From assembly GCF_021390535.1 (NCBI RefSeq), contig NZ_JAJUXG010000008.1:372001-436000 (forward strand): 64,000 nucleotides of DNA. The letters are read 5' to 3'. The translations under genes were made by a program, and so were the position numbers. The DNA is from Dyadobacter sp. CY312. Its GTDB lineage: Bacteria; Bacteroidota; Bacteroidia; Cytophagales; Spirosomataceae. Each line of letters begins with the position of its first letter. Position 1 is the stretch's first letter. The notes beneath the pieces are model-generated. The model saw only the letters and a list, made by a program, of their open reading frames with translations. It was not told the DNA's origin and searched no databases. Positions 53,353 through 62,299 of this stretch are shown here, in pieces.

Positions 53353-54102
53353 ATGACTGTGAAAGGAATTGCCGGAATATTACTTATTTTCTGTGTTTCC
53401 GGTTGGGTAAGCGGGATTAAGAGTCCGGAGAAGACATTGGAATATTGCAGTATATTTCGTCAGATTCAAATTGATATCAGAGATTGTGTAATAACGCCCG
53501 ATTCAGCAAAAATTGCATTTCAGGCTGTCATGCATAATTTCAGATCAGTATATAACCGCGATTCCTGTCAGGCGATCGACTCTTCGTATTTTGTATTCCC
53601 TGTACAGTATTATTCCCCGCGCGAGTCTATTGGCGGGAGGGGAAAAGGGTATCGCCCAAATGGTTTTGACCTTTTCGATATGAACGTAAAAGGCAGCCAT
53701 CCTGCACATGATATTTTTGTTCGGGATAGGAATCAGGATAACCTTGATGACAGAACCTGGCAACCGATAGACGTGCTGGCATTTACACCGGGGATTGTGG
53801 TGGCAACCGAAAATAGCTGGAAATATGACAGCGACCTGCGGGGCGGAAATTGGATATGGATATATGACCCCTGCCTGGACATGTTGTTTTTTTATGCACA
53901 TAATAACCTTGTGATTGTTCAGCCGGGGCAGTGGGTGAAAGCGGGGGATAAAATTGCAGAGATGGGGCGTTCGGGTTTTAATGCATTTAAGAAAAGGTCT
54001 CCAACGCATTTGCATCTGATGACGCTCAAATTAAACGAAGATGCCTCGCCTGAGCCTTATGATACCTACGATTGGATGCTGAATTCCCGTATTAAAGAGT
54101 AG
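53353..54102 (+). CDS. M23-family peptidase (LytM-like), exported
   Basis: Peptidoglycan endopeptidase-like protein of about 249 residues. I chose the ATG at 53353, which begins a signal peptide (GIAGILLIFCVSGWVSG); the frame also allows GTG at 53326. The M23 zinc motifs are present: HPAHDIFV (HxxxD) near the middle, FFYAHNNLVIV and the HxH in THLHLMTL. The domain starts late, after about 110 residues with no recognisable fold. It probably trims cell-wall cross-links. No partner gene. Confidence 0.85.
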   Translation: MTVKGIAGILLIFCVSGWVSGIKSPEKTLEYCSIFRQIQIDIRDCVITPDSAKIAFQAVMHNFRSVYNRDSCQAIDSSYFVFPVQYYSPRESIGGRGKGYRPNGFDLFDMNVKGSHPAHDIFVRDRNQDNLDDRTWQPIDVLAFTPGIVVATENSWKYDSDLRGGNWIWIYDPCLDMLFFYAHNNLVIVQPGQWVKAGDKIAEMGRSGFNAFKKRSPTHLHLMTLKLNEDASPEPYDTYDWMLNSRIKE

Positions 54103-54181
54103 GAGAGCTGAATAATTGTGTTTTATGGGGGATTTTGCTGATATTTAAGATGAAGCAGATTTATATTCCTGATCCCCATAA

Positions 54182-55471
54182 ATGATGAACAACCGTAGAT
54201 CCTTTTTTAGAAGAAGTGCTGCACTTGGCTTAGGTGCATTTGGCGTAAACAGCCTTTTTAATCAACTTCATGCTGCCGATTTTGCTGATGCTGAAACGCT
54301 GTGGAATCCAGCCAGTGACACCAATGAAGATTATTGGAAGGTTATTCAGGATGCCTACACTGCCAGCAAAAGTGATGTGATTATTCTCAATAACGGCGGT
54401 GTATCGCCATCACCTCTTGTTGTGCAGGAGGCTTTGGAAAAATATAATAAACAGGCAGCGCAAGGTCCCTCGTACTATATGTGGCGGATCATGGATAAAG
54501 GTCGCGAGCCACTCCGGCAGCGACTTGCCAAACTGGCGGGTTGCGATGCGGAAGAAATAGCGATAAACCGGAATGCTACCGAAGCACTGAATACGATCAT
54601 ATTCGGATTACCACTGGAAAAAGGAGATGAGATCATCGGAACTATTCAGGATTACCCGAATATGATCCAGGCCTGGAAGCAAAGGGAAATGCGCGATGGA
54701 TTGGTTTATAAACAATTGTCTTTCGAATTTCCGATTGAGGATGATGAACAGATCGTCAAAGCTTTTGAAGATGCCATTACACCGCGAACCAAAATCCTTC
54801 ACATCACTCATATCATCAATTGGGTGGGGCAGATTATGCCTGTGAAGAAACTGTGCAAAATGGCTCACGCAAAAGGTATTGAAGTTGTTGTGGACGGAGC
54901 TCATACTTTTGGTTTGCTCGACTACACCATTCCGGATCTGGATTGCGACTACTTTGGTACGAGCCTGCATAAATTTTTGAGCGCGCCGGTCGGAAGTGGA
55001 ATGATGTGGATCAAAAAGGACAAGATTGAGAAAATATGGCCGCTACTTTGCAACAGCGTTCCACAAGGCAAGGACATCCGGAAGTTCGAAACCTTGGGAA
55101 CACGCAGCTTTTGCATAGAACAGGCGATAGGAGAGGCTATCAATTTTCAGGAAGCCATTGGTACAAAGCGAAAGCAGGAGCGGGTTCATTTTCTGAAAAA
55201 GTACTGGGCTGAACAGGCTCAACAGATACCTGGTGTTAAAATTCACACCTCCCTCAAACCCGAATTTTCATGCGCTATTGCAGGAGTGAGTGTAGATGGT
55301 CTCAAGCCGGAACAAGTTGATGCGAAACTGTTTAAAGAGTATAAGATACATACGGTTGGTATTAACTGGGAAAATATTCATGCTGTGCGGGTTACGCCCC
55401 ATGTCTATACCAAGTTGAGCGATCTGGACCGGCTCGTGGAAGCCTTGGGAAAGATAGCAAAGGAGGCCTGA
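54182..55471 (+). CDS. Class V aminotransferase-fold PLP enzyme with Tat signal
   Basis: PLP-dependent enzyme of 429 residues, similar to isopenicillin-N epimerase/cysteine desulfurase-like proteins. The N-terminus has a Tat motif (NNRRSFFRRSAALGLGAFG), so it is probably exported with its cofactor. PLP site features: NATEALNTIIFGLPL, the Asp/His segment VVVDGAHTFGLLDY and the Schiff-base Lys in GTSLHKFLSAPVGSG. C-terminal fold normal (GINWENIHAVRVTPHVYT). The reaction is unknown. A terminator follows. Confidence 0.9.
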   Translation: MMNNRRSFFRRSAALGLGAFGVNSLFNQLHAADFADAETLWNPASDTNEDYWKVIQDAYTASKSDVIILNNGGVSPSPLVVQEALEKYNKQAAQGPSYYMWRIMDKGREPLRQRLAKLAGCDAEEIAINRNATEALNTIIFGLPLEKGDEIIGTIQDYPNMIQAWKQREMRDGLVYKQLSFEFPIEDDEQIVKAFEDAITPRTKILHITHIINWVGQIMPVKKLCKMAHAKGIEVVVDGAHTFGLLDYTIPDLDCDYFGTSLHKFLSAPVGSGMMWIKKDKIEKIWPLLCNSVPQGKDIRKFETLGTRSFCIEQAIGEAINFQEAIGTKRKQERVHFLKKYWAEQAQQIPGVKIHTSLKPEFSCAIAGVSVDGLKPEQVDAKLFKEYKIHTVGINWENIHAVRVTPHVYTKLSDLDRLVEALGKIAKEA

Positions 55472-55493
55472 AATTTTTGAATTATAAGAACAA

Positions 55494-55543
55494 GGAGTGT
55501 GTAGCCTGGTAACTGCCGGTTGGTTATGCACCCCTTTTTTATT
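55494..55543 (+). terminator. Terminator of the class V aminotransferase gene
   Basis: Imperfect 13-bp stem GGAGTGTGTAGCC / GGTTATGCACCCC (one mismatch plus G-U pairs), followed by TTTTTTATT. Confidence 0.65.
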
Positions 55544-55672
55544 ATATTACGTCTGCCATCTATCTTATATTTAGGATTTCTGGTAAGGTCATTTGACCAT
55601 CTGAACAAATATTACCTGGAGTGAAATTGGTAAGAATTAATTTTGGGGAACAGAGGCAGGTATTAAACTAAA

Positions 55673-56296
55673 TTGACAATGACACATTTAAGAAAAGGCT
55701 CCTTCATCAGGAAAGCCAAAGATATCAGTATCAGTGGTGCACTCGCTTTGGCTTTGCTTTCATCAGGAATGATGGTGCCGGGTTGTTCGCCTAAGCAGGA
55801 CGATGAAGCCGATTATAGCTATGAGGAAACTACTTATTCAAAAGGTATCCGTTCTCATATCAAGGAAGTGAAGCCTGGTGAATTTAAAATTACGGATGAA
55901 GAAAGTGTAGATGCGGACAAATCGGTTGCTATTGTGACATATCTCGACGGGCATACCGATTCGCTGAGCACCACGGCTGCCAAAGCTCTGATCGACGAAG
56001 AGATCAAAAATAATGAGTCCCGCGTCGGTCATCACAGTGGCTTGTCGACCATGCTGCTGTATGGTGGAATGGGGTACATGCTTGGTCGCAACATGAACAA
56101 CGGGTACATGAACAATTATCGTCAGCAGGGTGGAGCAACCGCTGGTGGAGTTTATGCCAGTCAGGGTGCTTTTGCCAAATCTCAGGGTGCTGTTCAGGAT
56201 GTAAATGCTTCAAGGTCAACCAGAGTGGTTAATACCCGTCCATCAGGAGGTAGAAGTGGATTTTTCGGCCGCTCTTCCGGCGGAAGTGGTGGTTGA
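55673..56296 (+). CDS. YgiB/UPF0323-like putative lipoprotein
   Basis: 207-residue protein with an N-terminal hydrophobic segment ending in a lipobox-like MMVPGCSPKQ. The middle is acidic (KITDEESVDADKSVAIVTYLDG, a conserved-looking strand). The C-terminus is low-complexity, rich in Gly, Asn, Ser and Met (GGMGYMLGRNMNNGYMNN) and ends GRSSGGSGG. This matches the style of E. coli YgiB and the Helicobacter UPF0323 lipoproteins, which are paired with a glutathionylspermidine-synthase-like gene. That partner follows 97 bp downstream. Function unknown; membrane/envelope role is inferred. Confidence 0.8.
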   Translation: MTMTHLRKGSFIRKAKDISISGALALALLSSGMMVPGCSPKQDDEADYSYEETTYSKGIRSHIKEVKPGEFKITDEESVDADKSVAIVTYLDGHTDSLSTTAAKALIDEEIKNNESRVGHHSGLSTMLLYGGMGYMLGRNMNNGYMNNYRQQGGATAGGVYASQGAFAKSQGAVQDVNASRSTRVVNTRPSGGRSGFFGRSSGGSGG

Positions 56297-56393
56297 TTTC
56301 ACTGAAATAGTGACATTTATCTTCCCTTACAATTGATTTTAAATTCCGGCGCTTTGATTTTTTGCGCTGAAAGTGTTATGCCTAATTCAATCT

Positions 56394-57566
56394 ATGATTA
56401 ATCTTAAGAATTTGTCCGAACATCCTGATAAGGCTTTACAAAAAGTGGGCTGGAACTGGATGCTGGGAACCGATACAGCGCCTTACGTTACCAACGATGT
56501 TGTCGTGGTTAAAGAAGAGGAGGCGAATCAATATTATCAGGCTGCTACAACTCTGTATGACATGCTTGTGGAAGCCGGGCAATATGCCATTGATCATGAG
56601 ATGTTTAAAGAAATGGGTATACCCGAAAGCCTCGTGGAAATGATCAAATTATCTTGGGAGGACGACCGTCAGGTTCACCTTTACGGGCGGTTTGATCTGG
56701 CTGGCGGCATAGATGGTGACCCCATAAAATTCATTGAATTTAACGCTGACACTGCAACCTGCATTCCTGAAAGTGCAGTGGTGCAATGGGCTCATTTGCG
56801 TATCAACGGGCTCGACGAATCCAAGCAGTTTAACACGTTGTATGAGACGCTGGTTGCTCAGTTTTTGTATATAAAAAGAGCGAACAACGACCTGACTCCA
56901 TCCATTCTTTTTTCTGCGATGCGTGGTTATCCGGAAGACGATACCAACGTTGCAATTTTAAAAGAGGCGGCCAAAGAAGCCGGTTTCGATGTGGACTTTG
57001 CTTATGTGGACGAGGTTGAATTCTCCAACGGGGAGGGTGTCTTTAAGCAAGATTCTGAAAACGGTACGTTCATCAGATTCGATTTCTGGTTTAAACTTCT
57101 TCCCTGGGAATACGTCGGTTACGACGAACCGGAGTTGGCAAACATCCTTACGGAAATTGTGAAAAATCGCAAAGCAGTGATCCTGAATCCTGCGTATACG
57201 CTTCTTTTTCAGTCCAAATATATCCTAAAAGTGTTATGGGATCTTTATCCTTATCATCCTTTGCTTCTGCAAACGGAGCGCTACGTTATTCCTCATAAAA
57301 AGTCAGTAAGTAAAGTGCTTTTTGGCAGAGAAGGAGCTAACGTTGCAATTCTGGAAAAAGGAGGAGAGGTATCGGAAAAGGTGGATGGCGAATACGCGGA
57401 ACAATCCAAAATATATCAGGAATATGTAGAATTTCCTGTCGATGAATCCGGCAGATCGTATCAAGCCGGTGTATTTTATGCAGGCGAACCCTGTGCGCTT
57501 GGTTTCAGAAGAGGCGGCAAAATATTGGACAACACGGCACAGTTTGTCGGGCATGTAATAGACTGA
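56394..57566 (+). CDS. Glutathionylspermidine synthase-like ATP-grasp enzyme (YgiC-like)
   Basis: ATP-grasp ligase of 390 residues, like E. coli YgiC. I chose ATG 56394 (MINLKNLSEH); an upstream GTG adds seven residues. Motifs are LYGRFDLAGGIDGDPIKFIEFNADTATCIPESA, the acidic FIRFDFWFKLLPWEYV and VIPHKKSVSKVLFGREGANVAI, then GVFYAGEPCALGFRRGGKILDNTAQFVGHVI. The amidase half of full glutathionylspermidine synthetase is absent. The likely reaction is peptide-bond formation to an unknown acceptor. It partners with the lipoprotein gene upstream. Confidence 0.92.
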   Translation: MINLKNLSEHPDKALQKVGWNWMLGTDTAPYVTNDVVVVKEEEANQYYQAATTLYDMLVEAGQYAIDHEMFKEMGIPESLVEMIKLSWEDDRQVHLYGRFDLAGGIDGDPIKFIEFNADTATCIPESAVVQWAHLRINGLDESKQFNTLYETLVAQFLYIKRANNDLTPSILFSAMRGYPEDDTNVAILKEAAKEAGFDVDFAYVDEVEFSNGEGVFKQDSENGTFIRFDFWFKLLPWEYVGYDEPELANILTEIVKNRKAVILNPAYTLLFQSKYILKVLWDLYPYHPLLLQTERYVIPHKKSVSKVLFGREGANVAILEKGGEVSEKVDGEYAEQSKIYQEYVEFPVDESGRSYQAGVFYAGEPCALGFRRGGKILDNTAQFVGHVID

Positions 57567-57595
57567 CCAGTATAGAGCTGTTTGGCAAGATAAAA

Positions 57596-57632
57596 ATCAA
57601 CCATTTTAGAAATTACTTCTAAAATGGTTGAT
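57596..57632. terminator. Bidirectional terminator
   Basis: Perfect 16-bp inverted repeat ATCAACCATTTTAGAA / TTCTAAAATGGTTGAT with a 5-nt loop. U-rich flanks on both strands suit ends of ygiC-like and the small convergent gene. Confidence 0.9.
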
Positions 57633-57672
57633 CTGAAGTTTTTCGATAGACGAGTAACGGTATATATGAAGG

Positions 57673-57891
57673 CTACTTGTTAGCCAAAGCGTTTCTATCA
57701 GCTCGATCTTGTAATGTTTTTTTCTTCACTTCTCCGGGAGTAAATTCTCCGTTAATCCAGCGAACAAAGTTTTTAGACTGTACCTGATAGACCATGGCCG
57801 ATAATGGCTTCAGGTTGGAGTTCTCAATTTCTTTCAGGTAATTTTCTAAAAGTCGGTTTATTTCTACGATGTGTATGCTGTCCGTTTTCAT
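57673..57891 (-). CDS. Small hypothetical protein
   Basis: 72-residue protein, not recognised. Sequence MKTDSIHIVEINRLLENYL then LSAMVYQVQSKNFVRWINGEFTPGEV looks helical and faintly resembles the core-binding (SAM-like) segment of tyrosine recombinases, but no catalytic part is present. It has its own terminator 41 bp after the stop and lies alone between convergent and same-strand genes. A real gene is likely from its terminator and clean frame. Confidence 0.55.
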   Translation of the reverse strand: MKTDSIHIVEINRLLENYLKEIENSNLKPLSAMVYQVQSKNFVRWINGEFTPGEVKKKTLQDRADRNALANK

Positions 57892-58106
57892 TGGTAATTA
57901 ACTCGCTTTATAGTTTGAGGACGTTTCTTGCGCTCTAAATATTAGAATAAGACAAGTTTAATCCTTCTTTTTTGGACTCACCTACTTTTTGGGGTAAATA
58001 GCCTTTATAGGTGGGTATAAACTGGCTAGCTTGTGGTAAGCAATTTTGAATGACTGCCTGAAAATAAGTTGAAAAAAAATGTAGAAATAAATTTGATATC
58101 TATGGA

Positions 58107-58664
58107 TCACAAACGGCTTAAAGTTTCCCTTGATACACCAAGATAAGATGCAAGGAGCGTCTTTGGTATACGTTGGTAAAGGCCAGGATATTTTACTAAC
58201 AGCTGATTGTAACGGGTTTTGGCATCAGAGGTAAGAAATGAAAGGATTCGTTGCTGTAAACCTATGTACCCTGAATTGTTTTTGATCCTGAAAAAATGCT
58301 CCATTTTATGCATTTCCCGGCAAAGCTTCTCTTTGTTTTCGTAACTGATGCCCAGGACAGATACCTTTTCTATACATTCAATATTCAGGGTGGCTTTCTG
58401 TCTGAAATGGAAAGCCTGGTAATCTGTCACCCACCAGTTCTCCATTGAAAATTGCAGAATATGCTCTTTCCCATCCTGGCTGAGGAACGTGGATTTTAAC
58501 AATCCTTCCAAAACAAAAAATTCCATGTCGACCTCGTTCCCTTCCTGCACCGCAAACTGATGCTTCTTGAAATCACGCAAAACAAAATGCGAGTCTACAA
58601 AGTCAAATTCTTCATCGGTTAGAGCTACAATTTGCTCGATATGTTGGCGTAAATGTGCACGCAT
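58107..58664 (-). CDS. Crp/Fnr-family transcriptional regulator
   Basis: 185-residue regulator with an N-terminal cyclic-nucleotide-binding fold (HFVLRDFKKHQFAVQEGNEVDMEFFVLEG, FLSQDGKEHILQFSMENWWV) and a C-terminal winged helix (KTLLASYLGVSRETLSRL). No Fnr-type cysteine cluster and no clear cAMP Arg-Ser pair, so the effector is unknown. It is divergent from the DJ-1/PfpI gene with about 97 bp between, so it may control that gene (inference). Confidence 0.92.
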   Translation of the reverse strand: MRAHLRQHIEQIVALTDEEFDFVDSHFVLRDFKKHQFAVQEGNEVDMEFFVLEGLLKSTFLSQDGKEHILQFSMENWWVTDYQAFHFRQKATLNIECIEKVSVLGISYENKEKLCREMHKMEHFFRIKNNSGYIGLQQRILSFLTSDAKTRYNQLLVKYPGLYQRIPKTLLASYLGVSRETLSRL

Positions 58665-58761
58665 GCGTCTGATGTGATCTTTGTCACAGGAAAATAGTGA
58701 TTTACTTCCTTAGTCGGAGCACCCAAAAAGCCCAAACTTTGCAGAAAAAGAAACAATCAAA

Positions 58762-59547
58762 ATGAAATATCTCTTTCTGACAATCGCAATGGCCGCTTTT
58801 TTAAATGTAAGTGCTGCAAATAACACAAATGTAAATAATCAAACGAAGAATGATATGAGACCTAAGAAAGTACTCTTTGTTGTAACATCAACAAATAAGA
58901 TCCCCGATTCAGAAAAAAGCACAGGTTTGTGGATAGAGGAATTTGCCGCGCCTTACTTCCTGCTGACTGACCGTGGTGTAGAAGTGACCATTGTTTCTCC
59001 CAAAGGCGGAGTTGCTCCCATTGATCCGAAAAGCAGGAAGCCTGAATTTACTACTGAGGCAGTAACAAGATTTTTCGGGGACTCGAAGGCGCAGGAAAAA
59101 CTTAACACGACATTGAAACTGGCGGACGTGGAATCAGACCAATACGATGCCATATTTTATCCTGGTGGTCACGGTCCAATGTGGGATTTGCCAGAAAATG
59201 AGAAGTCAATCGCATTGATCGAATCATTTTACAATGAGAGTAAACCCGTTGCATTGGTTTGTCACGCTCCGGCCGCATTGAAAAATGTAAAAGGTAAAGA
59301 CGGTCAGCCGCTTGTTGCAGGGAAAAAGGTGGCTGGGTTTACAAACAGTGAAGAAATAGCTGGTCAGTCAACAGCCGAAGTACCATTTATGCTGGAAGAC
59401 ATGCTTAAAGATAAAAAAGCGATTTATCAGAAAGGTGCAGACTGGCAACCATTCATGGTATTTGAAGGAAACCTAATCACAGGACAAAATCCGGCATCAT
59501 CTATATTGGTTGCTGAGAAAATTTTGGCAGATTTAAATGTGCAGTAA
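58762..59547 (+). CDS. DJ-1/PfpI-family protein (Hsp31-like), exported
   Basis: Class I amidotransferase-fold protein of 261 residues, of the type linked to glyoxalase III/deglycase activity. The nucleophile elbow is LVCHAPAAL with the following catalytic-triad-like context (FYPGGHGPMWDLPENE) and an N-terminal Glu in GLWIEEFAAPY. A signal peptide (FLTIAMAAFLNVSA) is unusual for DJ-1 proteins, which are normally cytosolic. It is divergent from the Crp/Fnr gene and followed by a strong terminator. Confidence 0.9.
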   Translation: MKYLFLTIAMAAFLNVSAANNTNVNNQTKNDMRPKKVLFVVTSTNKIPDSEKSTGLWIEEFAAPYFLLTDRGVEVTIVSPKGGVAPIDPKSRKPEFTTEAVTRFFGDSKAQEKLNTTLKLADVESDQYDAIFYPGGHGPMWDLPENEKSIALIESFYNESKPVALVCHAPAALKNVKGKDGQPLVAGKKVAGFTNSEEIAGQSTAEVPFMLEDMLKDKKAIYQKGADWQPFMVFEGNLITGQNPASSILVAEKILADLNVQ

Positions 59548-59565
59548 GTGCTGTAGGACAAAACT

Positions 59566-59601
59566 GAAAAGGTCTGGTTTCGCCCGAAACCAGACCTTTT
59601 C
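59566..59601. terminator. Bidirectional terminator
   Basis: Perfect 17-bp stem GAAAAGGTCTGGTTTCG / CGAAACCAGACCTTTTC around a CC centre. It separates the DJ-1/PfpI gene from the convergent M81 gene. Confidence 0.9.
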
Positions 59602-59634
59602 AACTATACAGGAAGTTGGAAAATATATTTCTGA

Positions 59635-61239
59635 TTACTTCAATTTATCAGCCGCGGGAATAAGAATGGCTTTCAAATCGGGATCCTTCATATCCTTGTC
59701 CAGGGGGAACATCGGATGTTTAATTCTTTTGTATCCAAGCCGTTCCAGATTTTGGTCCACACCTCCCGGTGTCAGTGCCAATAGCCAGTCTGCCCGCATG
59801 TTATAAAGTTCAGGTTCCAGATATCCTATTTTCACCACAACAATATCCGATTGACGAGGTTTTAGTCCCAGTCTGGTAAAGTCAGCTTCCTTGTGATAAG
59901 GTTTACGTTTTTTTGTAACGATCACACGCACACTTCCCACTTTCACAACCACCTCAGTTTCGGCATTTCTGTCTCCATGTTCGATGGATTCTACAATTCC
60001 ATTCAACCTTATGGGAGGAGCAAAACGGGCATCAACTGCTGCGCCTGCCAACGCGTCCACTTTTCCGCCGACACCTGCTGCTATTGCCGCTTTCACGAAT
60101 TCTGGTCCTGGGATTGAAGCGTAGATCAGCGACGGTCCGTTGCCAGATCTAAATTCTGGTCGTTTTAGTATTTCTGTTAAAGTCCAGGTAACGTCACCCG
60201 CGCCGCCCGCAGTAGGATTATCACCCGAATCGCTGATGAAAAATGGATGTTTTTGACTGGCTATTGCTTTATCTAAAGCTTCTTTCAAATCTGCTGTTGG
60301 AGCTACAAATTCAAATTTGGATCTCACTTTCCAAAAGCTATTCGCAAGCTGTTCGGCGGTAGCAGTTACCTTTTCCTTATCGTCGCCAGTCACCATCACC
60401 ACGGCATGGTTACGGGGCTCGTCGGCCCAGGCATAGCCAATCCATATGGCTGCATCAATAATTCCGGGCTGAACAGAAGCAGGGGCAACAGCTGCATATA
60501 AAGATTTTCCGGGCTCAATTCTGGTGCTGGTTTTCTCTCCAGGTAATAATATCGGTACTGGGATCCAGGCTTTGTAAGCAGGCTTTCCCTTTCCGGTTTC
60601 CAGTCTGGATAGCAGATTGTCAACCGCTCTTTTCTTGGATTGCATGGCATCTTCGTGCGGAGCCATTCGGTAACAGGTGATCAGATCCGTATTGGCTGCA
60701 AGCCGCTGAGATACGTTTCCGTGCAAATCCATGGAAGTAGAAATCAGCGTTTTTATCCCCACTACCTCCCGGACCCGGATGATCAGATCGCCCTCCGGAT
60801 CATCAAGACCAACCACACTCATGGCTCCATGGATATCAAAAAAAAGACCGTCGTAAGGCAAATTCTTTTTGAGCAGATCAAGCGTTTGCTTCACCAGCGA
60901 TTCGTATGCTTCTCGGGTAACAGTACCTCCCGGTAAGGATTTTCCCATTAACGCAGGAAACCAGGACGCCCTTTTTCTATTGACTGAGTCCGCTGAGAAA
61001 AAAGGATAAGAAGTAAAAATTTCATCGCCACGTTTGGCGTGAAACGCTTCTTCATGGGTTCGGGCAGGAGAGAACGTGCTCGATTCGATTCCAAGACCAG
61101 CGATGGCGATTCTTGGTAAGGCTTTGGTCGGAGATTGACTGTTCAGTGAATCAGGATCATTGCCAAATGCTAAAAGTGGAACAAGCGGCTGTGATGCGAT
61201 CAGTAAACAACAAGCCAGCGAAATAAATGGGTTTTTCAT
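59635..61239 (-). CDS. M81-family metallopeptidase (MlrC-like), exported
   Basis: Zinc metallopeptidase-like protein of about 534 residues. I chose ATG 61239, which starts a signal peptide (MKNPFISLACCLLIASQ); the frame runs 27 codons further upstream. Family motifs: GLGIESSTFSPARTHEEAFHA near the N-terminus, FFDIHGAMSVVG, SMDLHGNVSQRL, and SDSGDNPTAGGAGDVTWTL. Members include MlrC, which cleaves the tetrapeptide of microcystin breakdown, but most act on unknown peptides. Microcystin use must not be read into it: no mlrA, mlrB or mlrD is present. Confidence 0.92.
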   Translation of the reverse strand: MKNPFISLACCLLIASQPLVPLLAFGNDPDSLNSQSPTKALPRIAIAGLGIESSTFSPARTHEEAFHAKRGDEIFTSYPFFSADSVNRKRASWFPALMGKSLPGGTVTREAYESLVKQTLDLLKKNLPYDGLFFDIHGAMSVVGLDDPEGDLIIRVREVVGIKTLISTSMDLHGNVSQRLAANTDLITCYRMAPHEDAMQSKKRAVDNLLSRLETGKGKPAYKAWIPVPILLPGEKTSTRIEPGKSLYAAVAPASVQPGIIDAAIWIGYAWADEPRNHAVVMVTGDDKEKVTATAEQLANSFWKVRSKFEFVAPTADLKEALDKAIASQKHPFFISDSGDNPTAGGAGDVTWTLTEILKRPEFRSGNGPSLIYASIPGPEFVKAAIAAGVGGKVDALAGAAVDARFAPPIRLNGIVESIEHGDRNAETEVVVKVGSVRVIVTKKRKPYHKEADFTRLGLKPRQSDIVVVKIGYLEPELYNMRADWLLALTPGGVDQNLERLGYKRIKHPMFPLDKDMKDPDLKAILIPAADKLK

Positions 61240-61547
61240 ACATGAAACTTTGTCAATGGAGTATGCAAGGAATATCGATTGAAGATAATCAAGTTTTATG
61301 ATCGACAAGCGCGCGACCAACTTTTTCTTAATAATAACCCCATAACCTGATGAGCGTTCTGATTCAATTCTTTGTAATCGTGGTATATCTGCATGAAGTG
61401 ATTCCAGCTAGTTATCATAAACGCCATTTTAACACCTTTGAATAACGGTACTTTTGAATTTTTTTAAATAATTCATCTGGGAGGCAACGCTCTGGAAAAT
61501 GATGTGATCGGTGAGGTTTAAATACCAATGAGTTAAATGGCTGACCG
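61240..61547. other. 308-bp intergenic region, no gene seen
   Basis: Lies between the M81 gene start and the 3' end of the broken DUF2490 gene. AT-rich; no RNA gene or hairpin stands out. A TACTTTTG on the plus strand (61449-61456) faces no gene. Confidence 0.55.
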
Positions 61548-62279
61548 CTATTTTTTTCTACGTAGATCCAGGTTGTGAAATGCAAAAAATCTCAACACAT
61601 TATTGCTGTTGAAATGATTGCCGGATGGTAGCTGTTGAGACTGGTTCATGTAGCCCACTTGCAAATTAAGCCCTTTGGTAAACTGGTAACCGAGTCCAAC
61701 GAAAAAGCGGTTCTAGTCAAACAGGTTATAGGTGATCTGCTTGCCTGCGTTGATATGTATCTCATCATTGAATGCAAAAAAAAGCGTTTTGGGCTCGATG
61801 AAATCTCTGTTTAGTGGCACCATCAGGTTCAGTAAATACCGGAAACGAAAGTTGAAATTGGAGCCGTCCTGTAATACATCATTGGCAATTTTGCGGTTAA
61901 AGCGCTCTTCCACCCGTATCCACTGCTGTGTTTGAAGCCGCTTCTGCCGGCTTGTCCAAAGTACCTGTTGCCACAGTCTGTTTTCAGGGCGTATGGTGTG
62001 TAGTCCGGGTGCAGGATAACTTCGCGCATAGACATAACCTGCCGTGAACCTGAGATGATCATTGGCGTAATAAGTAATTCCCGGACGGATGATCTGTGTA
62101 GACCAGCGGTCGAGAAAGTCAGTTCTTCTGGCATGCAGATCCAGCCAGATTCCCCATTTATCGGTAATCCTGGTCTGGTTAAAATAACCCATCCAAACAC
62201 CACTGTGTTTGTTGACATGTTTCTGGCCAAAGGATGGGATCGAGAAAAGGACAAGTAGTAGTAAAGTTAATTTCTTCAT
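61548..62279 (-). pseudogene. DUF2490 protein gene interrupted by an in-frame amber stop
   Basis: Probable outer-membrane DUF2490 barrel protein. The frame starts with a signal peptide (MKKLTLLLLVLFSIPSFGQ; ATG at 62279) and strands such as WLDLHARRTDFLDRW and YANDHLRFTAGYVYA. It stops at TAG 61715-61713 after YNLFD. Past this codon the same frame continues for 54 residues with NRFFVGLGYQFTKGLNLQVG and YMNQSQQLPSG, the usual family end, to a second TAG at 61550-61548. The family normally has DQNR here, so CAG to TAG is the simplest change. Only that one defect is seen. It starts 20 bp after chrA. Confidence 0.8.
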
Positions 62280-62299
62280 GAAACAGGCAAAAAATGTCT

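Noticed and set aside
61449..61456. TACTTTTG -7 box on the plus strand
   Set aside because: No gene lies downstream on that strand and no -33 element is present; probably chance in AT-rich DNA.
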